DNA from: Metellina segmentata
Taxonomy: Eukaryota > Arthropoda > Arachnida > Araneae > Tetragnathidae
Direction: 5' to 3'
Assembly: GCA_947359465.1 (NCBI GenBank)
Contig: OX375872.1
Coordinates: forward strand, 13,675,018-13,739,017
DNA length: 64,000 nucleotides
Shown here: positions 22,296 to 33,559 of the stretch, one piece after another
Numbering within the stretch: position 1 is the stretch's first letter
How the letters are laid out: the number at the start of each line of letters is the position of its first letter
Notes under the pieces: generated by a model
What the model was told of the DNA's origin: nothing
What the model saw: only the letters and a program-made list of their open reading frames with translations
Database searches by the model: none
Position numbers and translations under genes: made by a program

Positions 22296-23274
22296 TCTCT
22301 ACTATCATAAAAGGAAGTGTGTGTCCCTCTGACGAATCTATAGCACTTACAATAATGGGATTTGGCACACAGGTTGTCCGAATTTTTTTGCGATTTTTTT
22401 AATCTGAATTTTAGCCTGAATTTTAAAAGTCAATCTAAAAAATTTTTAAATGAATTTAATGGCATTTAAAATTATTATTGGTTTTTTTTAGAATGGCAAC
22501 ACCATAAAGAGATGACAGATTCTAAATTTATTTTTTCTGTATTTCCGTTTCATTTTGCGAGGAACGATTTTTCAGCGGATGAAAAAAACAAATGAATTTT
22601 TAACTGAATTTTTGTAGTTCTTTTTTTCTATCTCCTAGATCGTCAAAGATAGAGTCAAAATTTCAACGGATTTGAAATCTTCGGACAATTTCACATTTGA
22701 TCGATACCTAAAAATATGATTTTCTTTTAATAAATAATATTTAAACTGTAACTTCTATATTTTTTCCAAAATGACCTTCGCGATCGAGAAATCAGATTCC
22801 ATTTCCTGCGCTCAAACGCTTGCAGCGAAGGAAAGCAAAACAAATGAAACAAATTGGGACTGGCATTGTTCAGTTCTTTTTTTTTTTTTTTTTTTTGTAA
22901 AATCGGGATCGTTAAAGATAGATAGAAAATTTCAACGGAATTGAAATCTGCGGAAAATTTTACACCAGATAGACATCTAATACATTTGATTTTCTTTTAA
23001 TAAATAATTTTTCAAAAAAATATTTATATTTTCGCAAGAGATTATGACGTCACGTAATTGTATCTCTTCGCAATTCGAATTTGGCCGCATGTGACAATGA
23101 GCGTTGTCCGCAACGCCGTGATAGCTGTTATCCAATAGGCTACGAATTCCCATGTGGTTTGCGAAAAACGAAATGGGAATTCGCAGCAATCACCGGGGGT
23201 TAGCGAGCAGTGGTCACACCTGATCTCACGAAAAACTGTAACGGTCAACGCCATGCTGGCCACGCAGTGGCTAG
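22296..23274 (+). mobile_element. Non-autonomous Helitron, both ends intact
   Basis: It begins TCTCTACTATCATAAAAGG after an A and ends GGCCACGCAGTGGCTAG before a T. The GCCACGCAGTGGC hairpin sits directly at the CTAG end. This is the longest intact copy in the window (979 bp). It includes AAATGGGAATTC half-palindromes, a poly-T tract near 22880-22895 and two related internal blocks beginning GATCGTTAAAGATAGA-type sequence, pointing to internal duplication. No Rep/Hel coding. Confidence 0.85.
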
Positions 23275-23275
23275 T

Positions 23276-23891
23276 ATTGTATATTGTTTCGGTGTGTTGC
23301 TAAATGTTGTGACGAAGTCATGTATTGTTGAGGTTTTCTATTGCTGAACCGTTTGAGTTGGGATTTCTTAAGCCGCGTCCACACCGGAGAAGCAGAGCAA
23401 AACATGGATGATTGATTAACCCCGGAGACAGGTTTGGTGAATCAATCTCTCTGGTTTTTCTGGTTTGACAGCTCGGACACAAAATGTTCCATGTGCTCGC
23501 GATCAATCTGGTTGGTTGTGTGCTGAAGTTAAACTGCAAACTTATTGTTTGAAGCAAATTGTTTTAAGGTCCCGTTCTTTACGAAGTCGGCGCATAATCG
23601 CGAGTGTAGCGTATATTATCATTAAAGATTTATTAAAGAGAAATAGGAAGAAAAGTTCCCAAAAAAGGCGACATTTGGTGACACCCGTGTGGAAAATATT
23701 CTCAGGAGCCAAAAGACTGAAAATGTATACGTCTTTTGCTCACACGCGGTAGAAATTACGCTTTTCCTACTGGGACACTTAATAAACCCTAAACTAATAG
23801 CCGCCTCGGAAAATAATCCACTTCATCGATAACCCTGTACAATTTTGAACAAACCGTATTTTTAATCCTGCGACGGCGGCTGCGGCAATCA

Positions 23892-23898
<7 letters not shown>
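23276..23898. other. Unassigned sequence
   Basis: No supported gene. The 95-codon plus frame at 23465-23752 has no recognisable domain. Confidence 0.4.

Positions 23899-23961
<63 letters not shown>
23899..23961. repeat. (TA)n microsatellite
   Basis: About 31 uninterrupted TA units. Confidence 0.98.
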
Positions 23962-23968
<7 letters not shown>

Positions 23969-24184
23969 CGTACTTGCAAAATTGATATTAGCAGATTATT
24001 TCCCTACAAAATAAAAATTTCTTACTGAATATTTCACTCATATGTTCCAACATATTGAATGTCTCTTTCAATACGGCATTTTTCGGTAAAACGTATTAAT
24101 ATTGCAGTGCAACAATTTTAAATTTTCTTTAATTGCAAAAAAGTTTAAATATATTTTAAATATCCACCTCTTATTTATCTTAAA

Positions 24185-25188
24185 CTAGCCACTGCGTGGT
24201 GATTGCTAAGAATTCCCATTTGGTTTGCGAAGCCTATTGGATACCAGCAATCATGGCATTGGTTTGCCTCACAAACCAAATGGAAATTCGTAGCCTATTG
24301 GAGTGGATTCCCAGCAAATTCTAATTTGATTTGCTTCGCAAACTAAATTATGAATATTATGAACTATGATTTGCTTCGCAAACAAACACCTCGGGCAACG
24401 CCGTAATGACCTCGTCATTGCCAAATTCGAATTGCGAAGAGATCCAATCGGCGTGACGTCACAATCTCTTGCGAAAATATAAATATTCAATTGAAGAATT
24501 ATTTATTAAAAGAAAATCAAATGGAAGGTAGAGATTTAGGGGTTTAGATTTTATTCAGATTTCAAATCTGTTGAAATTTTCATCTGTCTTTAACGATCCC
24601 GATTTTACAAAAAATTACTTAACAATGCCAGTCAATATGTTTTTTTTTATTTGTTTTGCTTTTCTTCGCTGTGAAATGGTTTGAGCGTAGGAAATGAAAT
24701 CTGTGATATCTCGAATCAAACGAAAGTCATTCTTCACAGAAAGTGGCGTTCGTGTTGGAAAAAATATGAGTTTCAATTTAAAATTATTCATTTATCAAAA
24801 ATCATATTTTTAGGTATAGATCTAATGTGAAATTTTCCGCAGATTTCAAATCCGTTGAAAATTGTACTCTATCTTTTACGATCAAGGAGATAAAAAAAAA
24901 ACTACGTAACTAAATTTTATACTTTATTTGTTTTTTTAGTCTGCTGACAAATCTTTCTCCGCAAAATGAAAACGGAAGCGGAAAAAATACATTTAGAATC
25001 TGCTAACATTTTATGCCACTGTTATTCCAAAGAAGACAATAATAATTAAATTCCAATAAATTATTTTTTAAATGTTTAGATTGAACTTTAAAATTCAGGC
25101 TGGACACGAAAATTGCAAAAACTTCGGACTATCCGTGTGCCAAATTTCATTATTGTAAGTGCAATAGATTCGTCCGGACATTGCGTAG
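24185..25188 (-). mobile_element. Helitron, 5' end lost
   Basis: The minus-strand 3' end CCACGCAGTGGCTAG is at 24185 beside A|T. The body matches the other Helitrons up to the GGCACACGGATAG-like block. The TCTCTACTAT start is missing because a SINE body begins at about 25190. Several GGTTTGCTTCGCAAACC-type inverted repeats occur in the first 200 bases. Confidence 0.78.
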
Positions 25189-25189
25189 T

Positions 25190-25362
25190 GGCGTCTACGT
25201 TTGAAAAGTGCCAGCTAAGATGTTGTCTCGTTATCTGACCGTAGTTCAAAATTACAAGGCGTTGTCCTAGATTTCTTTCCCTTCAGGATTTATCACGGAC
25301 CGTCGCCAATAGCCCGTTGTGTTGTTCCTGTCCATTAATTAACTGCCTACCTACCTAATAAG
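25190..25362 (+). mobile_element. SINE 3' fragment with TACC tail
   Basis: The end of the body (GTTATCTGACCGTAGTTC, CGGACCGTCGCCAATAGCCC) is followed by TTAATTAACTGCCTACCTACC. The (TACC)n tail is the one seen on Lys-headed copies. Confidence 0.75.
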
Positions 25363-25640
25363 TATAATTCCCAAATAAGCTATAAATCTATTCAAAATAC
25401 CCCAGGCGCTGTTCCTACACGTACAGGACCTTTCCAATCGGGTTTAATCCAGGATCGTCGCCAATGTTGCTCCAGTGCTACGTCAATTCACCTCTCTACC
25501 TTCCTTTTCAATTAAACGGGTCGGTCCACTGCTATCTGCGTGCTGTACGAGGGGCTGCCCTGAAGAATTCAAACCTGATGCGCAGGGAACATCTGAAACC
25601 AGAATCCAATTGGAAGTAGCTAGTTGAATTTCTGTCGCAA

Positions 25641-25938
25641 TGGTAGGTAGTTAATTAACGTCGCACTGGAGCTGCCCAACGGCATCCCGGAGCAATCCTG
25701 AAGGGAAAGATCAAGGACAAGGCCTCGTAATTTTGATCCCCGTCCGATGACGAGCACGACACATGAGCTGTCACCCCACTCTCCAAACTTCCTCGTCACG
25801 TCAACGTGCGAACATTTGAACCGTCAACCCAAGGAACGTGAACCAGCCTCCGTGAACACGACGGTCTTAGCTGGACCTAGTTTCGAACTTCCAACCCTCC
25901 GGTAGATAGTGTGTTGCTCTTCCAACTGGGCTTTTACC
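25641..25938 (-). mobile_element. SINE with Lys-like tRNA head
   Basis: On the minus strand the head (GCCCAGTTGGAAGAGCAAC-like, with a B box decayed to GGTTGGAAGTTCG) leads into the same body as the Asp/Glu-headed SINEs, then CAGTGCGACGTTAATTAAC and a TACC tail. An older solitary body end lies at about 25450-25490, and a 30-base SINE end at 25943-25973. Confidence 0.78.
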
Positions 25939-26024
25939 GCTTGTATCGCACTAGAGCATCATAACGGGCTATTATCTCAATCGGAGAATAACATGTTTTT
26001 GTAGTAGACTGATAAAACTATCTA

Positions 26025-27341
26025 CAGTAAGATCCCGTTACAACGAATACCGATACAACGAAAAATCCCGTTATTACGAAAGTCATGGAAGTCCCCATCC
26101 GAAAAGCAATTAAAACAATGTTAAATGAATCTCAATATAACGAAATGATCGATTTTTGAAAATCCCGATACAACGAACTATTTGTACAGGCAAAAATATG
26201 TTTTCCTTTTAAGATTCCCTTAACTGATAACAAGCATGCAATTTCTTTAGATTCAATGAATTTCGTTTTAGTCGGGCTGAAACCAGCAGCCAAAATAAAG
26301 ATTGGTTTTCAAAGAAACAAGCAGAAATTTGTCATTGTCGTAACAGCGTTTACCGCCTAATTGCACGGCAAAACTTCAGCCTCTTGACCAAGTCATTATC
26401 TGATCTGGAAAATCACGCTACAGAACCTTTTTGTTACGTCAAATTCTATGCGATTTGGAGAAAAATATCCAAAGAAAATGCAACGCGAAGGAAGCTATCG
26501 AATGGATATGTCGATCTTGGGATGACATCAGTCAATCAACAGTAACAAACTGTTGGAAACATATGCAACCATAGCCAAAGACACTAATTCAGTTTCAGAA
26601 GAAGCCGAATTGAAAGATGAATCAAATACGCACGACATTCAACAATCTGAGTTCGAGAAAATTTGGAACGCTACAAAAAATAAAACTTCGGTTCTTGACT
26701 ACGTGAATTTGAAAAATTATCTCAGTGTAGATGGGGGGACAACGTTTCAACATGTTATGAACTGACCGAAGCAAACATCATCCAATCCATTAAAGACAGC
26801 TAAGATGAGGCCAATGAAAGCAGTGAAGATGAAGAGGCTGTGGTTGGAGATGATATGCGCACTGTCACTTCTTTAGAAGCCTTAGCAAGTTTGGAGACAA
26901 TGCGGACATTTATTTCGTCACGAAGCAATGTGCCGGACATTCACCAGCTGCAAAATTATTTCCTCTCAAATACAACAACAAATCTTGTGCAGAAGAAAAT
27001 CGTAGATTTTCTTAAATAAAGTTCTGTTTCCTCGCATTTTGTTCATTTAGGATTAATGTTTCGCACAAGAGGTAAGTCAATTTTTTTTCAGGTTTTAAAA
27101 AATGCTACAACAATGTATTTATTTGAAAAAATTATTTTTCTCTTGCTGATTTCAATGAATTGCAATAAACTTTCTCATTGCAGTAGCTAATCATAGTATT
27201 ATATGTAGTCTTCTTTAGAAACAAAAGCCGACTTTACGTATTTAAAATGTTCTTTTTTATTCGAATTAGCAAAATTTCGTTACAGCGAAATTTCCGTTAT
27301 AACGAAAAAATTTTGCGGTCCCGTGAAGTTCGTTGTAACTG
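26025..27341 (+). mobile_element. Tigger/pogo element, copy 2, non-autonomous
   Basis: The ends are CAGTAAGATCCCGTTACAAC and, reverse-complemented, CAGTTACAACGAACTTCACG; TA lies on both sides (26023-26024 and 27342-27343). The interior matches the inverted copy at 12835-14170 over its whole length. Subterminal CGTTACAACGAA and CGATACAACGAA words recur at both ends. The transposase N-terminus is absent, so it depends on an outside enzyme. It ends about 20 bases before the GGGGCTAGTGTGGACA copy B. Confidence 0.9.
26366..27019 (+). pseudogene. Tigger transposase C-terminal half
   Basis: The region first reads like the family block ARQNFSLLTKS...ILCDLEKNIQRKCNAKEA and then NSCWKHM-type sequence around 26550. 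From 26553 a 70-codon stretch continues (TIAKDTNSVSEEAELKDES). After a frameshift near 26762, codons up to the stop at 27017-27019 are open and read DEEAVVGDDMRTVTSLEALA, SLETMRTFISSRSNVPDIHQ and VQKKIVDFLK. An acidic linker and a short C-terminal tail of that kind are usual in Tigger/jerky-like transposases. At least two frameshifts and stops make it a pseudogene. The CENP-B-type HTH and the first half of the DDE domain are not in the element. Confidence 0.75.
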
Positions 27342-27363
27342 TATCAAATATTTTGTATCGTTG

Positions 27364-28468
27364 AGGAGAAGGGGGCTAGTGTGGACAATTTTTATAAATT
27401 TGGCAAAAAAGTATACTAAATATCATTTTTGACACATCTACTATTTTTTTACAATAATATACTCTTTTACTTATATTTTGATGGATATATTAAAGTAAAT
27501 GGCAATATAGTTTACAATAATCTTTTGTTTAAAAAAAAAAAGTTGTTTTTGTCCACACTAGCCCCATGACATGGGGCTAGTGTGGATAAGTTCGAATACT
27601 GATTTTACAATGTAATACAACCCATGAAAGTGTGTAAAACCATAATGGAATCAATTTTAATGTAAACAGTATAATTCCTTATGTATGTTAATCTTCATAA
27701 AACATATTTAATTAATGTTAAGCCCAATATATTTCTAATTAGGAACTGCATAATATTATAGATCTACTTTAAAGACAAATCAACTCAATAGAGATAAAGC
27801 TATTTTTAAGTTTTATTTAGTGAGAAAATGATTTTAAGATAGAAATGGAATTATGCAATTATTTTGCAATGATTAATTAACATTAACCATTAAAGTCAAC
27901 TGAGATGCAGTGCGAATTGTGCTACCGGCAACATCTGATGATGGTAATTTATCTACAATTTCATTTCTTGAGATTTGTGATATGTCCTTTACATCTGGTA
28001 AAAATAAATATTCACTATGCTTATTAGAAGAGCTGCTTTGTGTGTAAAAACGATACTATTCCTTGAAAATTTATTTACCATTTCACAAAAATCAATTTAA
28101 TTAAATAAAAAAAAGCCAAAAAAGTAAAAAATAGAATTATTTGTGAATGAATTTTTCACATAATCTTACTTACTAAATAAATTACCTAAAATGTAATATT
28201 TAACCCATGTTTTTACCACTGAAAGCTAAATGGGGCTGGTGTGGACATGTCCACAGTAAAAAACAATTCAATAACTTACTTTTCCACCATGAAAACCTAG
28301 TTTTATAAATTGCTACTGAACTATCAAGTGTGTTGTCATGCAACTTCACATGGACGTTTATATCAGTGTTGCTATTCTGAAAAAACTTGCAGAGAGATTT
28401 CGATTGACAAATAGCAGAATTATTCAAGTTCACTCTAGCCCCATGTCCACACTAGTCCCTTCTCTCCT
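27364..28468 (-). mobile_element. GGGGCTAGTGTGGACA element, copy B
   Basis: The left end is AGGAGAAGGGGGCTAGTGTG and the right end, reverse-complemented, is AGGAGAGAAGGGACTAGTGT, defining the inverted ends better than copy A does. The interior palindrome (27548-27589) and the internal GTGTGGACATGTCCACA site are shared with copy A. About 170 bases of copy A around 17560-17730 are missing here. No certain target duplication was seen. Confidence 0.75.
27873..28055 (-). pseudogene. Transposase C-terminal tail-like open frame in copy B
   Basis: The minus strand is open for 60 codons and ends at a TAA (27873-27875). It contains SEYLFLPDVKDISQISRNEI and VAGSTIRTASQLTL. The pattern F-P-D-V-x-D-I-x-x-I-x-R-x-x-I-V, then A-G-S-T-x-R-T-x-S, looks like the C-terminal tail of a group of pogo-related transposases as I know them; this needs a profile search. 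In copy A the same region follows a splice-acceptor-like TTTCACAG and has a stop. Conservation between copies suggests it was coding in the parent element. Confidence 0.45.
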
Positions 28469-28556
28469 ATATTAAACTTAGGATAATTGAAAACGTTTGC
28501 TATCTAAGGAGGTTAATATCAATTAACTGTTAACTCTGAAATTTAAAAATTTGTTC

Positions 28557-29455
28557 TTCGATTGAGTTTGGTGAGTTTAAAAGCCGACAGTCCCCTTAAA
28601 TGCTTCTGAAAAACGCTCCTTTTTGAGTTGTGTCCTTTTGCAGCTGAAATGCGATATAATTAAAGCCGAGGGTCGAAAAAATTAGTTTAAAATTCCCCGC
28701 TTAGCCGAAGTGGGACATAATTAAAGCCGAGAGTCAAAAAATTAAGTTAAAAATTCCCCCCGTGACGTGGAGTTAAAAAATTGATTTTTCGCTCGATTTT
28801 GGTGATTTTGAAAGTTTTTTTAAAAGCCTCTGGAAAATACATCTTTTGAGTTTTATCCTTATTCAGCAGGAATCGATATAATTAAAGTAGTGTCAAAACA
28901 AATTTTTTTTAATCAACCGCTAAACCGCAGACAGACGCAATTAAAACCGAAAGGCGAAAAATTTAAGTTAAAAAATCTATTTGTTAAACTCCAGTGAAAA
29001 AACTTAAGTTAAAAAATATCCTTCCTATAACATGAGTTAAAAAAACGGTTTTTCAATCGATTTTGGTGATTTTGAAAATCTACAGTCGTTTTAAATGCTT
29101 CTGAGAAAACGCACCTTTCGATTTGCGTCCTTTTGCAGGGGGAGTGCGATATAATTAAAGCGAGAGTCGACATTAAAAAAAAATCCTCCTTTAAAACGGA
29201 GGGGGACGTAATTAAAGCCGAGATGCAAAAAATTAGTTTAAAATAAAGTTAAAAAATCACTCCGGTTCAACCCGAGTTAAAAAAATTATGTTACAAAAAT
29301 CTCCCCGTTAAACCCAAGTTAGAAAATTGTTTTTTTCCATCAATTTTTGTGATCTTTAAAATCTACTGTCCCCTTAAATGCCTATGAAAAAAAAGGCACC
29401 TTTTGAGGCGTCCCTTTACAGCGGGAGGATATAATTAAAGCCGAGTGTACTGAAG
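28557..29455 (+). repeat. Array of about four diverged 230-280 bp units
   Basis: Four starts are seen at about 28557, 28788, 29057 and 29338, each with TCGATTTTGGTGATTTTGAA-like sequence, then CCTTAAATGCTTCTGAAAA, CACCTTTTGAGTTGCGTCC and GCGATATAATTAAAGCCGAG. Between them a shorter AATTAAAGCCGAG...AAAAAATTAAGTTAAAAA module recurs several times. It looks like a higher-order repeat of simple modules. No coding sequence. Confidence 0.72.
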
Positions 29456-29795
29456 GGAAGTTTGGGGCAGGTGGGAAACCTGTTTCCTACATAAAAGTCA
29501 CTTGAAAGAATGAAAACTTCCCCCGTTTTCGATGGCAATGCTATGAATTCGCAGCAAAGTCCATGTTTCCTCCCGTGAGAAGGGTAAAATTGGGGCCAGG
29601 TCTATTACGAGTTTTGTGCAGCACTCAAAAATGTTGCAACGAATATATTTTTTGTTCAGTAACAGCTAGACATATTGCGCTAATTGAAGGACAAGAAAAA
29701 TAAACAATAATCCGAGGGCAGAAATAAAGTTGCATTGCACTGTCACTGAAAGAAAAACCACAGATTTTTGTCACTACAGTACCTTTTTGCATTCA
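29456..29795. other. Unassigned sequence
   Basis: About 340 bases with nothing recognised. Confidence 0.4.
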
Positions 29796-29932
29796 TCGTT
29801 TCGTCATCTGACCGTGGTTCAAAATTACCTGGCGTTGTCCTCGGATCTTTCCCTTGGGGATTGATCCCGGACCGTCGTCAATAGCCCGCTGTGTTGCTCC
29901 AGTACGACGTTAATTAAAATATCATACCATAC
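29796..29932 (+). mobile_element. SINE 3' fragment
   Basis: It has CGTCATCTGACCGTGGTTC, GTTGTCCTCGGATCTTTCCC and CGGACCGTCGTCAATAGCCC, and ends CCAGTACGACGTTAATTAAA with a weak ATACC tail. The head is missing. Confidence 0.85.
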
Positions 29933-31621
29933 CCATTCTTTGTTTATCAAGAAACATTTTTTAACTTAAATTGTCTTCCTTTGAGTAAGCATCTCCCAAA
30001 CTTTTAGATATATCTTATAATAAAAGATATCAAGTCGTCAAAAACATGGGCCATCTTTGGCCACATCAAATTGTCCTGTAAGTGACGGCATAACATTAGC
30101 TCCAGCGGCGGGGCTAAGGGGACACTTCTTAAATATTAGTCTTGGTTTAGAAATATTATCTAAAAATGTGTGGTTTTTTTTCGTGTCTTCTCTTCTGACT
30201 TCAGGGCAGTGTTATTGGTGTTTATTACATATGTCGGTATTATTAAGCTGTTTTGATTATAGCTGTAAGTTAATATAATATAATAAACATTATATACAAT
30301 GGATTCAAAGAGGATTTTCCATTTAGATAGGAGCACGAGAAAATGAGAAAATCTAGAAAGTTAAAGTTTGCAACAGGAAATGTGTCCATTATGTTTAGTT
30401 TATCTAATGTGCCAGGGGCTCCTTTTCAGGGCCCAGTAAGTATCAGAATGGACGTGCTGTGCTGGCACTGGAAGATTGTAATGACTTCACTCTGAGATGG
30501 GAGGTATGGTCATTTTGTTAATCAATCATTCAAAGATTCCTACTACTTTTAATGGGCTCGGTAATTTAAACTCACAGGTGCAAATATGGTACGACTTAGT
30601 AAAAGTACACTGTAAAGGAGAATTCGATCTAAAAGGTATTAGTAATGATGACTACGTTTCAAACGAAATATAAACCATTCTACTGATTTATGTTAGAGAT
30701 TGATCTACTAATTAAGCTTTATCATCAGACACATAAAACACATGAGGAACCATTGTCCATAGAAACTTCTCAGGATCAGAGGGCGACACATGCAACACTG
30801 GTCATAAATCTCGACATATCTATCTCTATCGCGGGAATATCTTTCTCGTATAGATGAATCCTATGGGGTGCACGAAGACCCTCCTCTTAATTTATTGTAG
30901 TCCTTTTTGAACTGGAAAGACAACAGGTAAACGATTTCTAAAACTCAAACCTTGGAAAAGTATTTTTAGTGTGCGGTAGTCTTCCGTATTGAGTCGATTA
31001 AATCATCCCTTTTTGCAGCTCCCACAACATAGGGACAAAAAGCCCAGAATCAATTTGGTAAACACTGTCAATTCTTGCGTTCAAAAATAGCTATTTTAAT
31101 CGTATTGGGGTATCTTCGTCCCAATTGTCTTCCGCTTCGTCGTCTATAGCTTATGTTGACCATTTATTTTTTTCCTTAAAACGGGATATATACTAATTTT
31201 TAGGTAATAATATGCGTATTCAAGAAAACGTATATTTCTTAAGAGTTTTTATTTATTCATTAAGGAAAATAACAGATCACGTAAAAATAACTAATTTGTG
31301 TTCTTATATTTTTCTGATGAACAAATTTATTAGTATATTCGGGTGTGGATTTCAAATGAGAATGAAATTCTTGACAGGATTTCTTAAACTTTCCTTTGGT
31401 AATTAGCATTGCAACCGTGTTTTATCGCTCGTCCACAACTTATTCATAAGAGAAGAGACCCTTTCTACAGGTGCATTAGTGACGGGGGAAAGATACAAAA
31501 TATATCGAATAATTATACGAAAATTAGTAAGATTCAAACTATTGGTGTGAAAGTGTTTGAACAGTTCCACCCAACGACTTTCGGTTGAAACATTCCCATT
31601 CTGTCACTTTTTGCGGTATAA
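29933..31621. other. Unassigned, apparently unique sequence
   Basis: About 1.7 kb without a repeat I recognise. Splice-like words such as CTTCTCTTCTGACTTCAG (about 30187) and CTCCTTTTCAG with GTAAGT nearby (30420-30440) occur, but no frame between them looks coding. This is a possible single-copy region. Confidence 0.4.
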
Positions 31622-31848
31622 TCTCTACTATTATAAAAGGAAGTGTTTGTCTGTCTGTTTGTTTGTTTGTTTCTTGCGCGCAAAGTCCTGACGAATCTAT
31701 GGTACTTACAGTAATGAGATTTGGCACACAGGTAGTCAGAATTTTTTGCAATTTTAGGGTCGAGGCGAATTTTAAAATTTAATCTAGAACACTTTAAAAT
31801 GAAATTAATGAAATTTAATTATTATTGTTTTCTTTGGAAGGGCTACAG
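31622..31848 (+). mobile_element. Helitron 5' fragment
   Basis: It starts TCTCTACTATTATAAAAGG after an A, followed by TGTTTGTCTGTCTGTTTG and the CCTGACGAATCTATGG block shared with other copies. It stops inside the conserved TTGTTTTCTTTGGAA block. The 3' part is gone. Confidence 0.85.
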
Positions 31849-32348
31849 CTTATTGTACTTAGTTTGTAAGTGAATATTAAAAGTACATTTGTGTTTAGGG
31901 ATTGTTAAAATGAAGGGTTCACGTACAAAAAATTTAATTGACTAAAATAACACACGACGATAAAAAAACTATAATCAATCGTCCCGAAAGATTTGCGAGC
32001 TGTTTTCTCGCAACCGAGAGAGCTAGCAGGCTGCTGACCGACGTGCTTATATGTGAGACGGATTGCGTAAGCCTTCATCGCCACCTGACTGTTCAATTTT
32101 TTAATTTTTCGTGCCTTTTTTGAAATTGTTATTGTGGATTGCTCTCATTCTGAAAACGGGACATTTCGGAGTCCCGAAGCTGCGCTTGGGGACAACGAGA
32201 CAGGCTACCTAAAAACGGGACGGTCACATTATCTATAGACCCCCCACTGAGTCATCTACGTTAAAACTCAGGATTCACACAAAAAGGTGATGTTATCTTG
32301 TAGGTTATTTCAAATAGTTACTGCCGTCCCAGCCTACGCCATTCGGTG
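31849..32348. other. Unassigned sequence
   Basis: No supported feature over about 500 bases. Confidence 0.4.
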
Positions 32349-32441
32349 TATCACCACGTAATTTTGAACCACTGTCAGATGACGAGGTAACATCTGAGCT
32401 GGCACCCCACTCTCCAAATTTCCACACCAACCCAACGTGAT
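32349..32441 (-). mobile_element. Short SINE body fragment
   Basis: Only the middle of the body (GTAATTTTGAACCACTGTC to CACCAACCCAACGTGA) is present, with sharp edges. Confidence 0.8.
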
Positions 32442-33559
32442 ATAAAAATATGATTAAATCACATTTGGTGTCTGTCATATCGTATGTCTGACACTAAAAT
32501 TTGTTAGGTATAAATACGATTGTAGATCTTTTAAAAGGAACCTATTTTGATGTTTTTTTTTTTTTTTAATTACTCGAATATCAATGTAACTCAAACAATT
32601 GTAGTAATTCTTAACATTTTATAAATTGTACAGAAAGATTTCAAACCAATTTTAGTGCACGTATAAAATTCATATACCAAAATTTTTAGACATGTTTTCC
32701 CATTAAGACGTATTATAAAATTAGAATTATACTATACGAATAATTTTTGTTAGTTGAAGAAAAAGTATTTAATGTTAGTATTGGCGGTATTTGCTTTTAT
32801 TTGTATTTTTGTTGTTGTTGTTGTTGCAAAACACAACATTGGATAGTTGCACTTAACGTTTCCTATTACAACACGAAATAAAAAATTAAATGTTTCGGCA
32901 CAAGGAAAATTCCTTTACCTCACAATTTTTTTTCATTATGCTCTGCATTAAATAATTCAGTTTTAAAAAAATGACTAGCCAAGTACAATTGATTTGCCAG
33001 CAAACTTGTCGCCAAATTCAATAAATTCTGAATTATTTTATAGTTCTCAATCACGTTGCAAATTGTTATTTTATTTTTTAAATAAAAACTGAGCCCGTAA
33101 AACCAGCTTCCACAATTGGCAAAATATCGAAATTATTAAAATAATTTCTTGTAGTATAAATTCGTTGAAAATTTTGATTTACAAATGAACTTAATGTGTA
33201 AGCGATTGCACTTCACTTCAACTATATACTAAATTTCTCTCTTTTTTTTAATTTAGAAGAATAGAGGCAAACATTTAAACACACACAAACTAAAACTCCG
33301 ATATTTTAGTCAAGTGAGTGTGAATTCGATTTAATAAAAATAATGTACCGGTAGAGAGAAATTATATGAAATACAACTGGTGTGTGTGTGTGTATGTGAA
33401 GTACATTTAACTTGTAGTCAATAATTAATAACGTGAATAACGATTAGTTAGTGAAAATCAATAGGGCACTGAAATTACATTTTTAATGCTTACATTTTGT
33501 TTCGCACGAAGGGTGACATTAGCATCAGTTGCCTATGTCTCAAAACAGTGTAGATACGC
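32442..33559. other. Unassigned AT-rich sequence with short microsatellites
   Basis: No gene is visible. A T run lies at 32552-32567, a GTT run at 32808-32828 and a GT run near 33380-33395. Confidence 0.45.

Noticed and set aside
23794..23979. Frame of alternating Y and I residues
   Set aside because: It is translation of the (TA)n microsatellite.
12835..28468. Segmental duplication joining Tigger and GGGGCTAGTGTGGACA copies at both loci
   Set aside because: The elements are in different relative positions and orientations (2.5 kb apart with a hAT between at the first locus, 20 bases apart at the second) and their outer flanks do not match, so they are independent insertions.
29933..30500. 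Splice-like signals around 30187 and 30420
   Set aside because: No open frame between the sites looks coding, and such words are common in AT-rich DNA.
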